A DNA stretch of 64,000 bases from Phytophthora sp. 'mugwort' (lineage: Eukaryota > Oomycota > Peronosporomycetes > Peronosporales > Peronosporaceae). Of the stretch, positions 1-11,998 are shown piece after piece. How positions within the stretch are numbered: position 1 is the first letter of the stretch; every line of letters starts with the position of its first letter. Location of the stretch: NCBI GenBank assembly GCA_033558025.1, contig JAUCEF010000018.1, positions 186,001 through 250,000 on the forward strand. Reading direction: 5' to 3'. The position numbers were made by a program, and so were the translations under genes. The notes beneath the pieces are model-generated. The model was not told the DNA's origin. It saw nothing but the letters and a program-made list of their open reading frames with translations, and did no database searches.

Positions 1-5
1 TCAAA

Positions 6-623
6 GTGTTCACTGCCCTGCCAGCATCATCAGCCCTGGATGTAATTGGCGTGCCTGTGGACGCTGGCAAAAACGAGCGCGTGGTGGATCTGGCCGAATT
101 TGGCAACTCGATTGACCAACTCCGATCATCGTTGCACGATTTGCACTGCGAAGTGGTCGACGCAAAGGGGCGCCAGCGACTCAGAGACAGGGCAGCGCAC
201 AATGATAATCGAGCCAACTTCGACGTCGGCGATTATGTGCTGTGGCCACGAATTGACTAGCGGCTTCCTAATCGTAAGCTCCTGGGGCCCTGGGTCGGCC
301 CAGTTAAAGTGGTTGTCGCTTTGACTCACTCGTTTGAAATAGATCACCGAATGACTGAGCGCAAGTACGATGTTCACGCCTCGCGTCTGAAATGTTATGC
401 TGACTCCGACCTCAATAGTACCACGGAGCTTCTAGAACTCGTATCCGCCCAAGGAATGCTGCTTGGAGTCGACAAGTTCGCCGACCACCGTTTCAACCAA
501 GAATTTGGCCGTTGGGAGCTCCTCGTATCATGGCAAGGCTTGCAAGCCATTGAGGACTCCTGGGAGCGCTCGACGGACTACTCCAAGATGTTCTCACCAA
601 GGTGCGCGTCTATATCAAAATGA
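6..623 (+). pseudogene. Ty3/gypsy integrase C-terminus with chromodomain (fragment)
   Basis: This is the 3' end of a chromodomain-carrying Ty3/gypsy pol gene (chromovirus type), cut off by the window edge. The first part reads as the region after the integrase core, including a FDVGDYVLWPRID stretch, which in this family joins the catalytic core to the C-terminal domain. A stop at 259-261 interrupts it. Another frame then continues with a HASRLKCYAD segment, followed by a chromodomain-like block with GRWELLVSWQGL and a conserved Trp in DSWE. Chromodomains of such integrases are thought to guide insertion to modified chromatin. At least one stop or frame change makes it a pseudogene. Identification rests on motif order; the exact family is not assigned. 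Confidence 0.75.
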
Positions 624-660
624 GTGATGACAAGGATTTGCGCAGCCAGCTCGAATAAGT

Positions 661-2439
661 TCAAGACACAAGTGAGCTTTGAGGGCAATGTCGCCAGATT
701 ACGGTCAAGCTCTCCTTGTCCATGAGCTTCAACATCGCATACTGACCAACGGCAACGAAGGAGTGATGCCGATGGTCAATGGACACAGCGCGTGCCATAA
801 ATATCACTCGGCCCGAGGCACGCAGCCTGAGCGAGCAGTAGATGCAGATACGACTACACGACGGAGCTTCGGTAGGAGACGTAAGCTTAGCTTGCATTGT
901 GTTCATGTTTCTCATTAATCATTTACGTTCTTCGAAACATCCCGGGTTTCGTGACAGATCCAAAGCCAAACCATATCAGCATCTGAGGCAGCATTGCAAT
1001 GGGACAAGATGAAAGTTGAGATTGCACGGTGAACACGCATCTGCATTCGAAAGAGGAGGCAAACGATAAGGAACTCGGCTAAACAGAAGCTAGCCCGCCT
1101 GATCCGTCAACACGAGCATCTCCGAGCCGCCAACAGAAGATACATTTTTTCGCCCATAGCTCTTCATCGTAGCTGCATTTTTTGGACATTTATCCGCCCC
1201 GGCCTCTGCCGGACCGATCCCTACTCAGACCCGCTTCTCCGTACGCCCACTTTCCTTCACTTCGATCATCCCTAGGCGACGCTCTGCCGAGACCGTGCTT
1301 TTCTAGGCCTGCCTGAGACGGTTCTTCTCCAAATATGGGTGTGACGCAGCTTTTAAGGCCTGGCGTGGCTGACGACGCACGGGGCCCTTGCCAATCGTAC
1401 GATCTTACAATCGAAGAGGAGGCTTCACGCTCCAGTCTCTGTCACTTTTAGGCGCGCTGCTTCACACGGAAATCACTACCCTACTTCTCATGCACGTTGT
1501 CGCGGGCTGTCCATGGGTGGGCCGGTCCTAGAGGTGTATGGGGGCAGAACGCTTGTAGAGAGTTAGAACAAACCAACTAAATTGAAATGAACCGATCAAC
1601 TTGTTGGGTTCATTGCTCTGTCACGACTGATCTCTCTCATCACGCCGGCGGGAGTGTATCCTCCTTTCCTTTTTTCGGCATACTCACAGTACCCGCGAAG
1701 ATCGTACCGACACCCCGTCCCTCGCATCAGCGCTCCCTTGCCCTTGCTTGGGCCACAGCCTTAGTACGTATCGTTCGTCCTTGCCGCCCATTTATTCCAG
1801 CATCGAACGCCGTTGTTTAAAGCCGACAACTGGCGCATCGGTTCCGGTGGTCTGAGACCACACCAAACGCTAATGAGGGCCTGATTCGTGGCCTCGCTCC
1901 TCTCGCGACAGGGCTTCGCGCTAATCTTCATTGAGCTGCTCAACCAATAACTGATCGGCCAACGCCCCTTCACCCAACGGACGGGCTAGACCGTGCTCGG
2001 GACGGTTACCACCGTTCCCGGACAGAATTCCTTAACCAATTATGTGTACGTACACTGAATGCTACTGCACTATTTAGGGTAGCTCCTAATGTAAATTCTG
2101 CATGTATTGAGGGACTTCTTTTCACAATAATGTATTTATAATGTGTTAATATGTTATTGTATTGCAACCCGAAAGTCGTTTGCAAATACCAGCTTATTCA
2201 GCATATCGTCTGTGTGATATGCTCAGTAAAGTCGTCAGAGCAGTTAAGGCGTTGGAGGTGGCGAACGCTTCGTCCTTGAATTGGGTAATCTCGCATGGAA
2301 CAATATAACCCGCCACCTTCCAGCCATTAACAGGTCGCATTCGGTGAAAGCGAAAATGGCGCTGTTGGCGTTGATGAGCCCAGTGCCATTACAGAGTACC
2401 TACATGCGCACGATACCATTATTCTAGGGCACTCCAGTT
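661..2439. other. No recognisable gene; probable transposon-derived spacer
   Basis: Only short open frames without recognisable motifs occur here. Part may be the untranslated 3' region or LTR of the gypsy fragment to the left, but no paired repeat was found that would prove it. The sequence is GC-mixed without simple repeats and turns AT-rich near 2,030-2,220. Confidence 0.4.
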
Positions 2440-2671
2440 GTGATAACATCTGAAACCTGCTCCGGTCCAGGCGCACTAGTGCCCTCGAGATGAAAATGAA
2501 GACTACATGCATTGAACGTTAGCACTCTGCCTCAGCAGTTCCTACCAATATTCACTGGTCAACAGGTTCAAGCCCGTTCTTGTACAGCGACCTGATCTCT
2601 CAGCTCCTAAGCCTCTTCCCAGCTTCTTAGCTCTCTTCCCAACTTGCCAGGTCTCGGATGTGTATTCTAAC
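2440..2671 (-). repeat. 3' LTR of the copia element
   Basis: On the minus strand it begins with TGTTAGAATACACATCCGAG and ends near the CAGGTTTCAGATG segment at about 2,450. Most of it is repeated at 7,640-7,781 and 7,906-8,046. The outer end is diverged, so the boundary at 2,440 is approximate. Confidence 0.75.
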
Positions 2672-2809
2672 ACGCCCTCCTCGAAGATCACTTCTTCGAC
2701 CTAATCAGCATCACCAACTCCGATGAACTGCAAGAGTCGCTTTAGGCGTTTCTTCTCCAAAGCCTTGGTGAATGTGTCGGCGAGATTGTCTTCTCCCTTC
2801 GCCTTGGCA

Positions 2810-5800
2810 TCACGATGGTTCCTTCTCCACTTGCTCGCGCACATAGCGCCATCTCAATTCTATGTGTCGAGTTCGACGGCTATACGTGGGGTTCGTGGCC
2901 ATCACGTACGCCGCTTGACTGTCAATGCAAAGCTGCACTTGATCGAGTTGCGCGGGAGAATCTCTTGCACGATGTTCCTCATTGCAAGAGCCTCTATGGT
3001 CGCCTCGCATGCTGCCACGTATTTGGCCTCGGCCGTTTGACAACGCGATGATCGATTGTCGATGCGACACGCCACGCAACAGCTCCACCCGACAGCTCGA
3101 AGACGAATCCTGTAGTGCTCTTCCTCTGCTCCGGACCATTGGCGCAATCGCTAACAAAAGCCATGCAGTTCAACTGCACCACTTGTCTGTTGCTGTCTGG
3201 TGTACGTGATGCCATAGTCACTCCTTCCAGCTAGGTAGCGCACCACTATTTTCACAGTCACGACATGCTTCGCCGAAGGACACGCCACAAAGCGACTTAA
3301 CTGGCTCAGTGCATACGCCAAATCTGGTCTCGTACTTGTGGTCAAGTACATGAGCATCCCAATGGCTTCTCGGTACGGGAATTCTGTGTTCACCTCATCA
3401 TCATCACTAGCAGAGGCAAGGTGAGCGTTCACCTCCATTGGATTTCCAACAGCATGCGCCTCCAAGTATCCAAACTTCTCCAGGATTTCGCGCGCATACT
3501 TGCTCTGTCGGATCATGATGTGCTCTGCAGTTTGCTCTACCTCGATCCCGAGATATTGTGTCAGCAATCCTTTGTCCTTGATGCCGTACGCTTGTCCAGC
3601 TCTTCGAACAATTCCGTCTTGCACTGCTCATTGTTGGTTGCGACCAGTATGTCGTCGACGTAGACGAGCACATACATGATCGTGTCCCCTTCAAAGCGGT
3701 AGTACAAGCAGGGTTCCGTTAGTGACTGCTGGTAGTCATGCTCATGACGTCACAAGTTCAACTCCGAGTTCCACTCCCTTCCGGACTGATCTAGCCCATA
3801 CAGAGCTTTGAGAACGACGTACATGTGCCCATTGACTTCACATGGATACCCGTTAATAGAGCGCAAGTACTGACGGATTCGAAGCCAGGCGTTTAAGTAC
3901 GCTGTGTTAATGTCGCCGCCGTAAACTTCCAAACCAAGCTTCGCAGCCTGTGCCAGCAGCAAACGGAACGTCAACATCCTTGCCACCGGGGCGAACGTCT
4001 CCCGAAAGTCGACTCCAGGACGTTGGTAATTCCCCAGCGCAACGATACGTGCCTTGAACCGGATCACAAAGCCTTGGTGATCGGTCTCACCGAGTACACC
4101 CACATCGTCTTGATCGGAAGTGCATCCTTTGGAACCTCTTCGCTTGGAGTCTCCTGAATGACCCTTTTTTGCCTTGAGGGCTGCCATCTCTTCCATCTCC
4201 GCCATGAGAAAAAATTCCTTCCACTTTATCGCAGCATTTCACGACCGTTCCGCGGGATCGGGGCATCACTTCCTCGGATGGGCTTGCCGTTCTGATCCAA
4301 AGCACGTGAGGTAGCTTACACAGCATTGAACACGTAGTCATCGAGATAAGCAGGCCGTTTGCGTTCGCTAGCCTCTCGAAATCCATGTCGTGTCTTCTTT
4401 GGTTCTGCCTTAGCAGCTTCTCGCTCCCCACGCTCTCCTTCTGATTGTGTTTCGTCTCTGCGTGCGCGTTTTCCACCCTGCCGTGGTTGGTTGCCCAACA
4501 AACCGCTCGCGTTAATCACTTCACGATCACTCTCATGCTGAACATTCGAAGTGCTGGTGTTGCTTTCCTCGTTCTGGTTGCCGAGATCTTCCTCCAAGTT
4601 CAGCATGTTCCTGTCCTCGTCGTCCTTTGAACCGAAGATGCTAGCGACTGTTATCTCCTCGTCACTGAGTTCCCCATCTTCGCCATCGTGACCAGGCTCC
4701 TCGTGTACCTCCGAAGGTATTTGCTGGTTGCCAGTGCTCTCGAGTCCGCCATGTTTCTCCGAAGCAATCGACTGGCTCTCACCACGCTCAACTTCATCAG
4801 TACGGCCTCCACAATTCGGTCCTCCACGATCAACATCTACTTCGCGGTCTCCACACGTCAGTGACACCGTCAACGTGATCGTCAGCGTCATCGGCATCAT
4901 ATTGATAATTGAGGTCAACAGTGTCCATGATCTCGGTCTCGTCAACCTCATCCTCGCCCTCCTCGAGTCCAGAAGGCATCGCACTGTTGGTCTCGACCAT
5001 CGCCATGCTGGTCCGGTATGCCTCGTCGTCAGGCACTGACTTCGTGAAGTGCAGCGAGCTCAAGTCATCTTCATCAAAAAATAAATAAACGTCATGGCGG
5101 TCGCCACACACATGTCGGTCACAAAATTCGCCGTACGATCGTCGGGGAAGTACACTTTACAACCCACGACGTCCTCCGCATAGCCCAACACGTAGCCAAT
5201 CTTGGCGTTGTTGTGGTGCTTTAGGCGTCCAGGTGTCACGGGGACGTGCACGTATGCCAACGCGCCGAAATTGCGAATGTGGTGCACGTCAGGTTTGATG
5301 CCAACATTTTCTCATATAGAATTCCTTGTGTACCCTTGTTGTACACTCGGTTCTTCACGTACGCTGTGTTGCGCAGTGCCTCGGGTCACAGCCTAACCGG
5401 GAATCCTGCTTGCAATATCGTGGCTGTAGTCATTTCCACTAACGACTGATGCGTGCGCTCACAGAGGTTCAACTGGGAACTCTTGGGTCCAACACGAATG
5501 TGTTCAATCCCCTGCGACGTGTACCAGTCTGTCATGGCGGTGTTGATAAACTCGCCACCCTTGTCCGTCAGGACTTGCTTCACCTCGAACGAGATTTCAC
5601 CCACGTTCCGGCCAGCTTGCCGCTCCGCCCAGAGAACGTATTTTTTTCGGGTGCTGTTTTACCACAGTGCTCGACTTCGACGTCACCAACTTCCCCGTCA
5701 CATAACGCGAATATCCATCCATTATCACCAGGACGGCTTCGTATCGAGTACCCTTCGACTTACTTGGGTTCAGTAGGTCAGCATACACGACTAGATTCGG

Positions 5801-6435
5801 CCGCTTGAGAGCTCGATCAAGTTTCTTTCGACGCTTTCTCCGCTTCTGCTTCCCGAGATGGCAGGCATTACACGCGTCGAGTTGACACTTAGTGAGCATC
5901 ATGCCCCGCACTAGTCCTCGATCAACCATGGTCTTGAGGTATTGGGGGCACGTGTGGCCAAGTCTCTCGTGCCAGAGCGACAGCGGCACCACTCCTCCGG
6001 CCACAGTGTAGTTACACGCCGCTCGGCTTTCCGGGCTGAGGTTCAGGATGCCTGGGATCGAAGGATGCGTCACCCGGAAGCCCCACGTAGCGTCATGCTG
6101 CATCGCGACCATCGCCGTCCTCCCTTCAATGGAGACGTGGAAGTTTATTGTCGCAGGGTCGACGGCAAAATCAAATACTTGGTCACGTGCAAACCCAGGC
6201 GAGAACAATCCAAACTCAGCGCCGGGTATGTAGAACACGTCGTCAAGGTACACCACAGTCTGCCTACCATCCACCACAGTGACGATTGCCACAGTCCCAA
6301 CGCCAGCAATGCGCGACGCCAAGCGGCGTTATTCCGTGCACACTCTGCATGTCCGTCGTGTCTTCCGTGAACGACACGAAGCACGAACGACCTCCAATGA
6401 CATGCGAGTTGGAGTCTGTGTCGAAATACCATCAA
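2810..6435 (-). pseudogene. copia pol polyprotein (protease, integrase, reverse transcriptase, RNase H), broken
   Basis: Pol of the copia element, read across several frames. At about 5,900-6,000 there is a GAG-pre-integrase zinc module (LWHERLGH followed by CNACHLGKQK). The integrase core carries candidate acidic residues in VVYADLL, LTDKGGEF and NLCERTHQSL, so a D-D-E set is still visible. A long Glu/Asp-rich linker follows (about 4,320-5,110). Reverse transcriptase starts near 4,100 (ARIVALGNYQRPGVDF, ETFAPVARM, KALYGLDQSGREW), and the catalytic VYVDDILVATNN lies in another frame near 3,650. RNase H spans about 2,900-3,220 (STTGFVFELSGGAVAW). At least five frame changes separate these blocks, so no full polyprotein can be made. 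Confidence 0.9.
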
Positions 6436-7578
6436 TGACCTCGTGGCTCTGCATGTGTTCCTTGATCTGCTGCAGCTACATTCTCGGCAGCTGCACCACC
6501 AACTGGTTCTTCTCCAGCACTCCCAGTATCTTCCTGCGCATGCAGCACTGGTGCTCCAGCGTCGACTTGTTGGTCACCAATAGCATCTTCCATCGGTTGT
6601 TCTTGCTGGTCGCCTCCAGCAACGTCCAACGGTTGTCCAGTCACCACGCCGACAACTACCCCCTGATCATCTTCACTACGAGCACTTGTTGGTTCGTCAC
6701 CGAGTTGACGAATCGTGTCGTAGCTCCGCGGCTTTCGCTTTTGCTCAGAGCTCGCCATACCGCTTGCTGTCTCTCTCTCTCTCTTTGTCCGGGCAGTTTG
6801 CTTTGAGGTGGTCTTCACTACCACAAACAAAACAAGTCCTTGGCTTGCTCTTTGACTTGCCTTGCTGACCACCTATTCCGTGATCACCTCCCTTTCCACC
6901 TTCGTGCTTTTGGTCGCCGCGTTTCCCACTCCGTTTGCCTCATATTCAGTCTGCCGGGCCGCAGTGCTCGAATCAACTCGCGAACTTTGGTTGGGGTGTA
7001 CACACCTTGGATCCGCCCCGTAGTGGATGGACACCTTCAGAATCTCAAATTCAGTCTGATAAGGCAAACTCTCAAGCATCATCTCGACCATGTCCAGATC
7101 CTCAAAAACATTTTTTTTAGTGTACTTCAAGTTCTTCAGCTCCATTCGTATGCTAAACAATTTTGCACAGGTGGAGGTTTGTGTCTGCTCCAGGTGTTTC
7201 ATTCATTTCATTTGCCAAGGCTCACTCACCAGCGACGAATCGTGTAGGCTCGGGTCGCCCCGCTCTGCTTGCCCTCGAACAAGTCGCAGAGCTCCGCCCA
7301 CATCTCTGATCCGGTCTTCTTGTCGCTGAATTGCTGCAGGATCTATGGGGGCACTGAAGTCCCTACCATGCGCTTGACCTTGACCTGCTTGATCTTAAAC
7401 GCCTCCTGCTTCTCCGCAAAGGCGGTCTGAATCATCACGCGGTCAACGTGCAGTCCGCGATGTCCTTCAAGCTGTTCTCCTCAAACACTGTCATCATGGC
7501 CCACTTGTACGTCTTCCAATCCTTGCCGTCCCAATTCTTGGGCACTCCTACGCTGGTATACTTCATCGGCTTCGGCAT
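6432..7578 (-). pseudogene. copia gag with CCHC zinc knuckle, frameshifted
   Basis: The start at 7,578 opens MPKPMKYTSVGVPKNWDG, followed by a DWKTYKWAMMTVFEENSL stretch, which matches the N-terminal gag region of copia elements. The middle part (about 6,870-7,200) is in another frame. A retroviral-type zinc knuckle, CFVCGSEDHLKANC (CX2CX4HX4C), lies at about 6,790-6,835, preceded by a basic KSKSKPR tract. An acidic, Gln/Glu-rich region follows before the protease. Frame changes and stops show that it is not functional. Gag would form the particle in which reverse transcription occurs. Confidence 0.8.
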
Positions 7579-7618
7579 CTTGGAATCCGATGAACTCCTG
7601 TGCCTTGGGCTCATAACC

Positions 7619-8046
7619 CTGTTAGAACCTGCACCGGTTCCAGGCGCACTTGTGCCCTCGAGATGAAAATGAAGACTACATGCATTGAACGTCAGCACTC
7701 CGCCTCAGCAGTTCCTACCAACAATCATTGGTCAACAGGTTCAATCCCGTTCTCGTACAGCGATCTGATCTCTCAGCTCCCGTGAATGTTAGTAGGAAAT
7801 GCTGAGGCAGAGCCAAGGAAGACACCACATAGTCATCGAGATAAGCACGCCGTCTGCGCTCGCTAGCCTCTCGAAGTCCACGTCGTGTCTTCTTGGGTTC
7901 AGCCTTAGCAGTTCCTACCAGCATTCACTGGTCAACAGGTTCAAGTCCGTTCTTGTACAGCGACCTGATCTCTCAGCTCATAAGCCCCCTCCCAGCTTCT
8001 CAGCTCTCTTCTCAACTTGCCAGGTCTCGGATGTGCATTCCAACAG
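7619..8046. repeat. Scrambled 5' LTR of the copia element
   Basis: Four blocks are visible. Block 7,619-7,781 is the end part of the LTR in the expected minus orientation. Block 7,782-7,813 is a short LTR piece in the opposite orientation. Block 7,826-7,910 is an ~86-bp copy of the pol linker, also present at 4,331-4,416 (roughly 85-90% identical by eye). Block 7,911-8,046 is LTR again in minus orientation, ending in TGTTGGAATGCACATC at the outer edge. About 75 bp of LTR is therefore present twice. This looks like template switching or recombination between copies. Confidence 0.75.
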
Positions 8047-8229
8047 ATTCAAGGGGCGCGGCTTCTATTATGCCACGGTCTCATCGCGAACAACCCACCT
8101 CAGCACTGCCACCAGCGGTGGGCCACGTACCGCCGGATCAACTGCCGACATCGGCGTTGCTAACCAGACATCGGAAATTCTAGACATCTTCTACATCTTA
8201 CAGTTAAATACCGCAAAAGTCTGATAGAT

Positions 8230-9371
8230 TTGGCACCCTTCTCTAAATGCTGCGACGCCAACTCCATCGCCCTATGTGCTGTACAGTTGAGCCAGATAGC
8301 TATTTACTGTGACGTTGGTTCCAAGATGACGGTGGACTTCCTCGGGTGGCTCGCGGTCCTACAAATGGTGGTGGGAAGGGTTGTTATCGAATCGCGTTGC
8401 TCATGTGCGAAGATGGCTGCATGCAGCCACCGCACTTCGTGTTTGCGGCTGAGCCCGACATGGTCTCCGCCACAGAAATAGTTGTGTAAGTAAATAAAGT
8501 GTGCTTGCCATATCGTTCCAAAACAAGGTAGATTGAAAACTGAAGTGCTTTCTGATTGGTTAGTTCCAAATACAGGCAAACTCTCCACTGCCAAATCTTT
8601 CAGGATGCTACATCTAACACCATCAAACAGATTTACCTGTCCGTCCATCCGTGTGTCACATTTGCGTTTAGTTGTATCAATTCGTGCTGTCATTGGCCAA
8701 AACACCGTTGCCGAGGGAAGCGAAGCGGCCCCGCAATTAAACCTTTTCGTTTCTAGCGTGACCGGAGGACCCGGCCATCCTACCGAAGCCGGAGGTAGCT
8801 CACTTAGTATCCAAACACGTCGAGTTGTGCAGCAAGCCTCTGCGAGCGGAGCGTATGTAAAAAAATTTCTCAGTAGTGGAGCGAGCACTTGAGCGAGCTA
8901 AACGGGCGTCACTCAAACGTTTATAACTGCTTGCAAAGCGGATGGCGCTCGGCTAGTCTAACACCGTTAAACAGACTTCTACGTCCATCCGTCCGTCAGT
9001 CAGTCAGTCACACTTGCGTCCGGTATATTTGTTCTTATTGGCCTCTTCCTGGTCTTTGACACTGGTAACCATCGTCTTGTAGCTCAGCACAAAGACGCCA
9101 GAATAGTTTTCGTTCACCCACTCTCCGTTCTCCCGCTTGCGTGGGATTCGATCAACTCAGAAGCATGCAGCAGATTGACCTCATTAACCGCAATAAGCGC
9201 ATCTCACAGCTAGTTAAGCTCGCGAAGATCGCGTTTTTGCCGCTCTGTCACTTTCAGCAGGGTCGGAGAGTGGCCGAGAATCAAGGATAGATGTAGACGT
9301 GATCAGCCCTCGGTCGCCGCCTTCCGTAATGTAACGAGCTGAGGTCCGGTGCGTGCATCAATGGGCACGCG

Positions 9372-9372
<1 letters not shown>
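8230..9372. other. No recognisable gene; contains an imperfect direct repeat
   Basis: A long open frame on minus (8,304-8,888) and one on plus (8,533-8,892) overlap but show no known motif, and neither looks like a protein. The only structure found is a direct repeat at 8,613-8,666 and 8,957-9,018. Confidence 0.4.
8613..9018 (+). repeat. Imperfect direct repeat pair (~55-60 bp) with CAGT run
   Basis: 8,613-8,666 and 8,957-9,018 share TCTAACACC, then AAACAGA, then the CGTCCATCCGT block and a CACATTTGCG/CACACTTGCG end. The second copy carries an expanded GTCAGTCAGTCAGTCA run. Function unknown; possibly remnants of one mobile element. Confidence 0.6.

Positions 9373-9410
<38 letters not shown>
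9373..9410. repeat. AT dinucleotide microsatellite
   Basis: An uninterrupted AT run of about 19 units. Confidence 0.95.
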
Positions 9411-9412
<2 letters not shown>

Positions 9413-9672
9413 GTATAGCACTGTCGAAGAGAGACGCCCCAGGTCGCTAGCTTTTCAGCATCGTACCATTGTTAGCTGACTACATGTACCTCCTTTCACT
9501 TTTTCTGTTTCCTTTGCTTTCTTCATTGGGGGATTGTCGTTGTGTTGGCGTGCGTAATGGTTTATCTGAAAAAAAAACAATTCCGGCCTTTCAGCTTACG
9601 GTACGCATATTAAAACGGACGACTTACAGTTTCGTCTACAAAACGCAGTTTAACCAGCGGATGAAACCACTA

Positions 9673-9690
9673 TTAACCCCTCTAGACCCA
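9673..9690 (+). repeat. Left piggyBac end: TTAA plus inverted terminal repeat
   Basis: TTAA followed by CCCCTCTAGACCCA. It matches the right end with one mismatch over about 13 bases. A CCTGTATTCTACAGGATA stem-like segment lies about 15 bp further in. Confidence 0.85.
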
Positions 9691-10289
9691 CCGCCTGTAT
9701 TCTACAGGATATAGATTTCCTTATCCTGTATTATACATGATAAAAAATCTTGCAAAATTGACGCATACTTAATTAAGTCAGTACATACGTCAAGTAACCT
9801 GGCATGATGCAACGTCGGGCAGCGATGCTGCTAACCTCGGGCTGATTATTCGTGGCCACGCTTTTCTTAGATTTAGGGAGTTTGTACGCGCGCGCAATTT
9901 CGCGTCATATGCGAATCGGGCGGACGGAAGCTTAGAGTAGCAGAAGATCGCAATTGGGGACGGCATATCCAGCCGCTTATCCTGAACAAGCTGCGGACCA
10001 AACTGAAGAAACTTGGGTGGAAGTTTGAGCGGACGAAGGCATTTGCTATTGAGAACCGCTACCTTACCCATGAAGTCTGGGAGAAACGACCAAACATAAC
10101 TCATCTTGTTGACTAGTGCTGTCGACATTTGGCAACACTTGCCAGTCGACGGTACGCATGCGGGTATGAAACTACTAGCTTTAAACAAGTGATGTATGAT
10201 GAGGCTCCTCCTGCTCAGTGACAAACGTCTCTTCCTGTGTCGTCCCCCTACCCTGCGGATTGCCAACCCGCAAAACCCCTTATGTGAGC

Positions 10290-11547
10290 CCCCGCCAAGT
10301 CTCCAGCGAAGACTCCCGCCCAGTCTCCGGCGAAGTCTCTCGAAAGGCTGCCGAAGAAACGACTCATCATCACTGATCGCTTTTACTCAAGTGTGTTTGC
10401 TGTCGTGTATTCTTCTGAAGAACGGACTCTGCCATGCTGGTACGATTCAAACCAACCGACATGGCTACTGCAAAGCGATCCCGTATAAGCAAGCAAAGCG
10501 GCCAAATTCCATGGTGAGAGGGTCGTACCGGATTGCACGACTAGAAGTTGAGCCCAGCATGATAGCTGTGTCTTCGATGGAGAACCGACCCGTGCACTTC
10601 ATCGCGACGGAGTGCAGCACACAAGCCACTTCATTGTCGCGCCGCGCGGGGATACGATTCCAGCACCCCAACTTGTGAAGGACTACCAATATGGCATGGA
10701 GGTGCACTCGTACATGATCAAGTCCGCTTGCAGAGATACTCAACCCAGGTATTTGTTTCTCTAGTTAGCTACCTGTATTTTCCCTGGTCATGCGGCTGAC
10801 TTGAGCACGTCTGTTCGGTATTCTACAGAGCGGCTGACTTGAGCACGTCTGTTCGGTATTCTACAGAGTGCCATGAAAATGCAAAAGTACTACAGCACTG
10901 GGTTCTGGGCCTTGTTGACATGGCGATGGTCAACGCATACATCATCTATAGGCGTGTACAAGCTGAACGCGCACGGGGGAAAGCCGGTCCGACACACGCA
11001 GATTTTATGCGTTTGATGCAGATTGCGTTGCTCAGTGTAGGATCCGCAAATTTTGAGGGAGACTTGTCTGTCGCAGCGCTGACTTACCTCCACTGTCCTC
11101 CTCTCCGACGCCTCGATACGCACTTCCCGGGTGGCACACGACGGAACAAGTTGCCCTATATCTGGTGGCGCGGGGCAAGAATGGAAAATAATCAAAGGAG
11201 CGTCGATGGTACGGCTGCAAGGTGTGCTCATTGCTCCGGCCAGGAAAGAACCCATGGGAGACAACCTTCTACTGCGCCGATCGTACCGGAGCGAGGTCAA
11301 GTGGGGTGACAGACGAAAGCACAAATGCAAAGGGGAGGATATATTTATGCCAGAAGGTGCGGCAACACGACCCCACCACGGCGTCTGCAGCCAAATATGG
11401 CACGATCTTTGGTGCTGCACTAACATCCCCCTAGGACTCAAGGCGATCAGGCTGCGCGCTGCATCTGGAACAAGCCGTCTGCTTTCGCATGGAGAGAACG
11501 TTGCTGCGACAGCGGCAATGGATCAAGCGTCGCGTCGGCGAGTGTAG
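10290..11547 (+). pseudogene. piggyBac-like (PGBD, DDE_Tnp_1_7) transposase, frameshifted
   Basis: Family blocks appear in order, spread over frames. First is RLPKKRLIITDRFYSSV (about 10,340-10,395), with the acidic residue of the RNase H-like core in ITDRFY. Then come GTIQTNRHGYCKAI (about 10,440-10,480), a RPVHFIATE block (about 10,585), LVKDYQYGMEVHSYMI (about 10,675) and LGLVDMAMVNAYIIYRR (about 10,905-10,955). A C-terminal Cys-rich zinc module follows near 11,200-11,430 (VCSLLRPGKNPW, with further Cys/His residues). Such enzymes excise and insert DNA at TTAA through a D-D-D core. A 38-bp tandem duplication at 10,793-10,868 and several frame changes break it. Confidence 0.8.
10793..10868 (+). 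repeat. Perfect tandem duplication of 38 bp
   Basis: Two identical 38-bp units (10,793-10,830 and 10,831-10,868) beginning CGGCTGACTTGAGCACG. They lie inside the broken piggyBac transposase and add to its disruption. Perfect identity suggests a recent event. Confidence 0.95.
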
Positions 11548-11715
11548 CAACTTCGGATAGATCAAGTATTTTAGCTAGGGATGTTGAAGAGACTGCGACG
11601 GTCTAAGCAAATCGAAGTTTATTTAATAAACTATGAGTGTTGGTTTTTGTTGAGATGTGACATTTGGTCTCTACAAAACCATCACCCCGGATGCAGTATA
11701 TCCCCTGCTCTATTC

Positions 11716-11998
11716 ATAGGTCGGTAAGACCTACAGACAACGATAGTGAAAGCCTTCCCCTACAGCATCCGTCATATAACGAACGTGGCGCAGCGACAGG
11801 AAACTCGTTCCCCCAGAGCTAAACATATACATGTAAAGATATAATTGGCCAGCAATTATCGATTATGATTCGATTGGATAAAATAAAGTATTGGCCGTGA
11901 CTATTTTGACTTGATATGAAGATCCCAGTGTTGAGGGGGTCGGTTTTTGTGTGGGGGGCAGCTTTCACCGTCGTTGTTCATAGGTCGGAAGACCTATG
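11716..11998. repeat. Pair of near-identical short hairpins
   Basis: A perfect 8-bp stem hairpin, CATAGGTC-GGAA-GACCTATG, is at 11,979-11,998. A sister copy with a TAGGTC/GACCTA stem and a five-base loop is at 11,716-11,735. Both are preceded by TT and lie about 263 bp apart in a non-coding part of the piggyBac element. They could be palindromic ends of a small inserted element; function unknown. Confidence 0.6.

Larger units (their letters stand above)
2440..8046 (-). mobile_element. Degenerate Ty1/copia LTR retrotransposon
   Basis: The order on the minus strand is 5' LTR region (8,046 to 7,619), gag with a CCHC zinc knuckle, protease region, GAG-pre-integrase, integrase, reverse transcriptase, RNase H and 3' LTR (2,671 to 2,440). 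Integrase before reverse transcriptase is diagnostic of Ty1/copia. Next to the 5' LTR end at 7,619 lies a GGTTATGAGCCC segment resembling the initiator-tRNA primer site of copia elements. Coding frames are broken at many points, so it cannot move by itself. The 5' LTR is rearranged and contains a displaced piece of the element's own pol. Confidence 0.9.

Noticed and set aside
8304..8888. 194-codon minus frame as a gene
   Set aside because: No motif, odd composition, overlapping open frame on the other strand and a repeat partner at 8,957-9,018.
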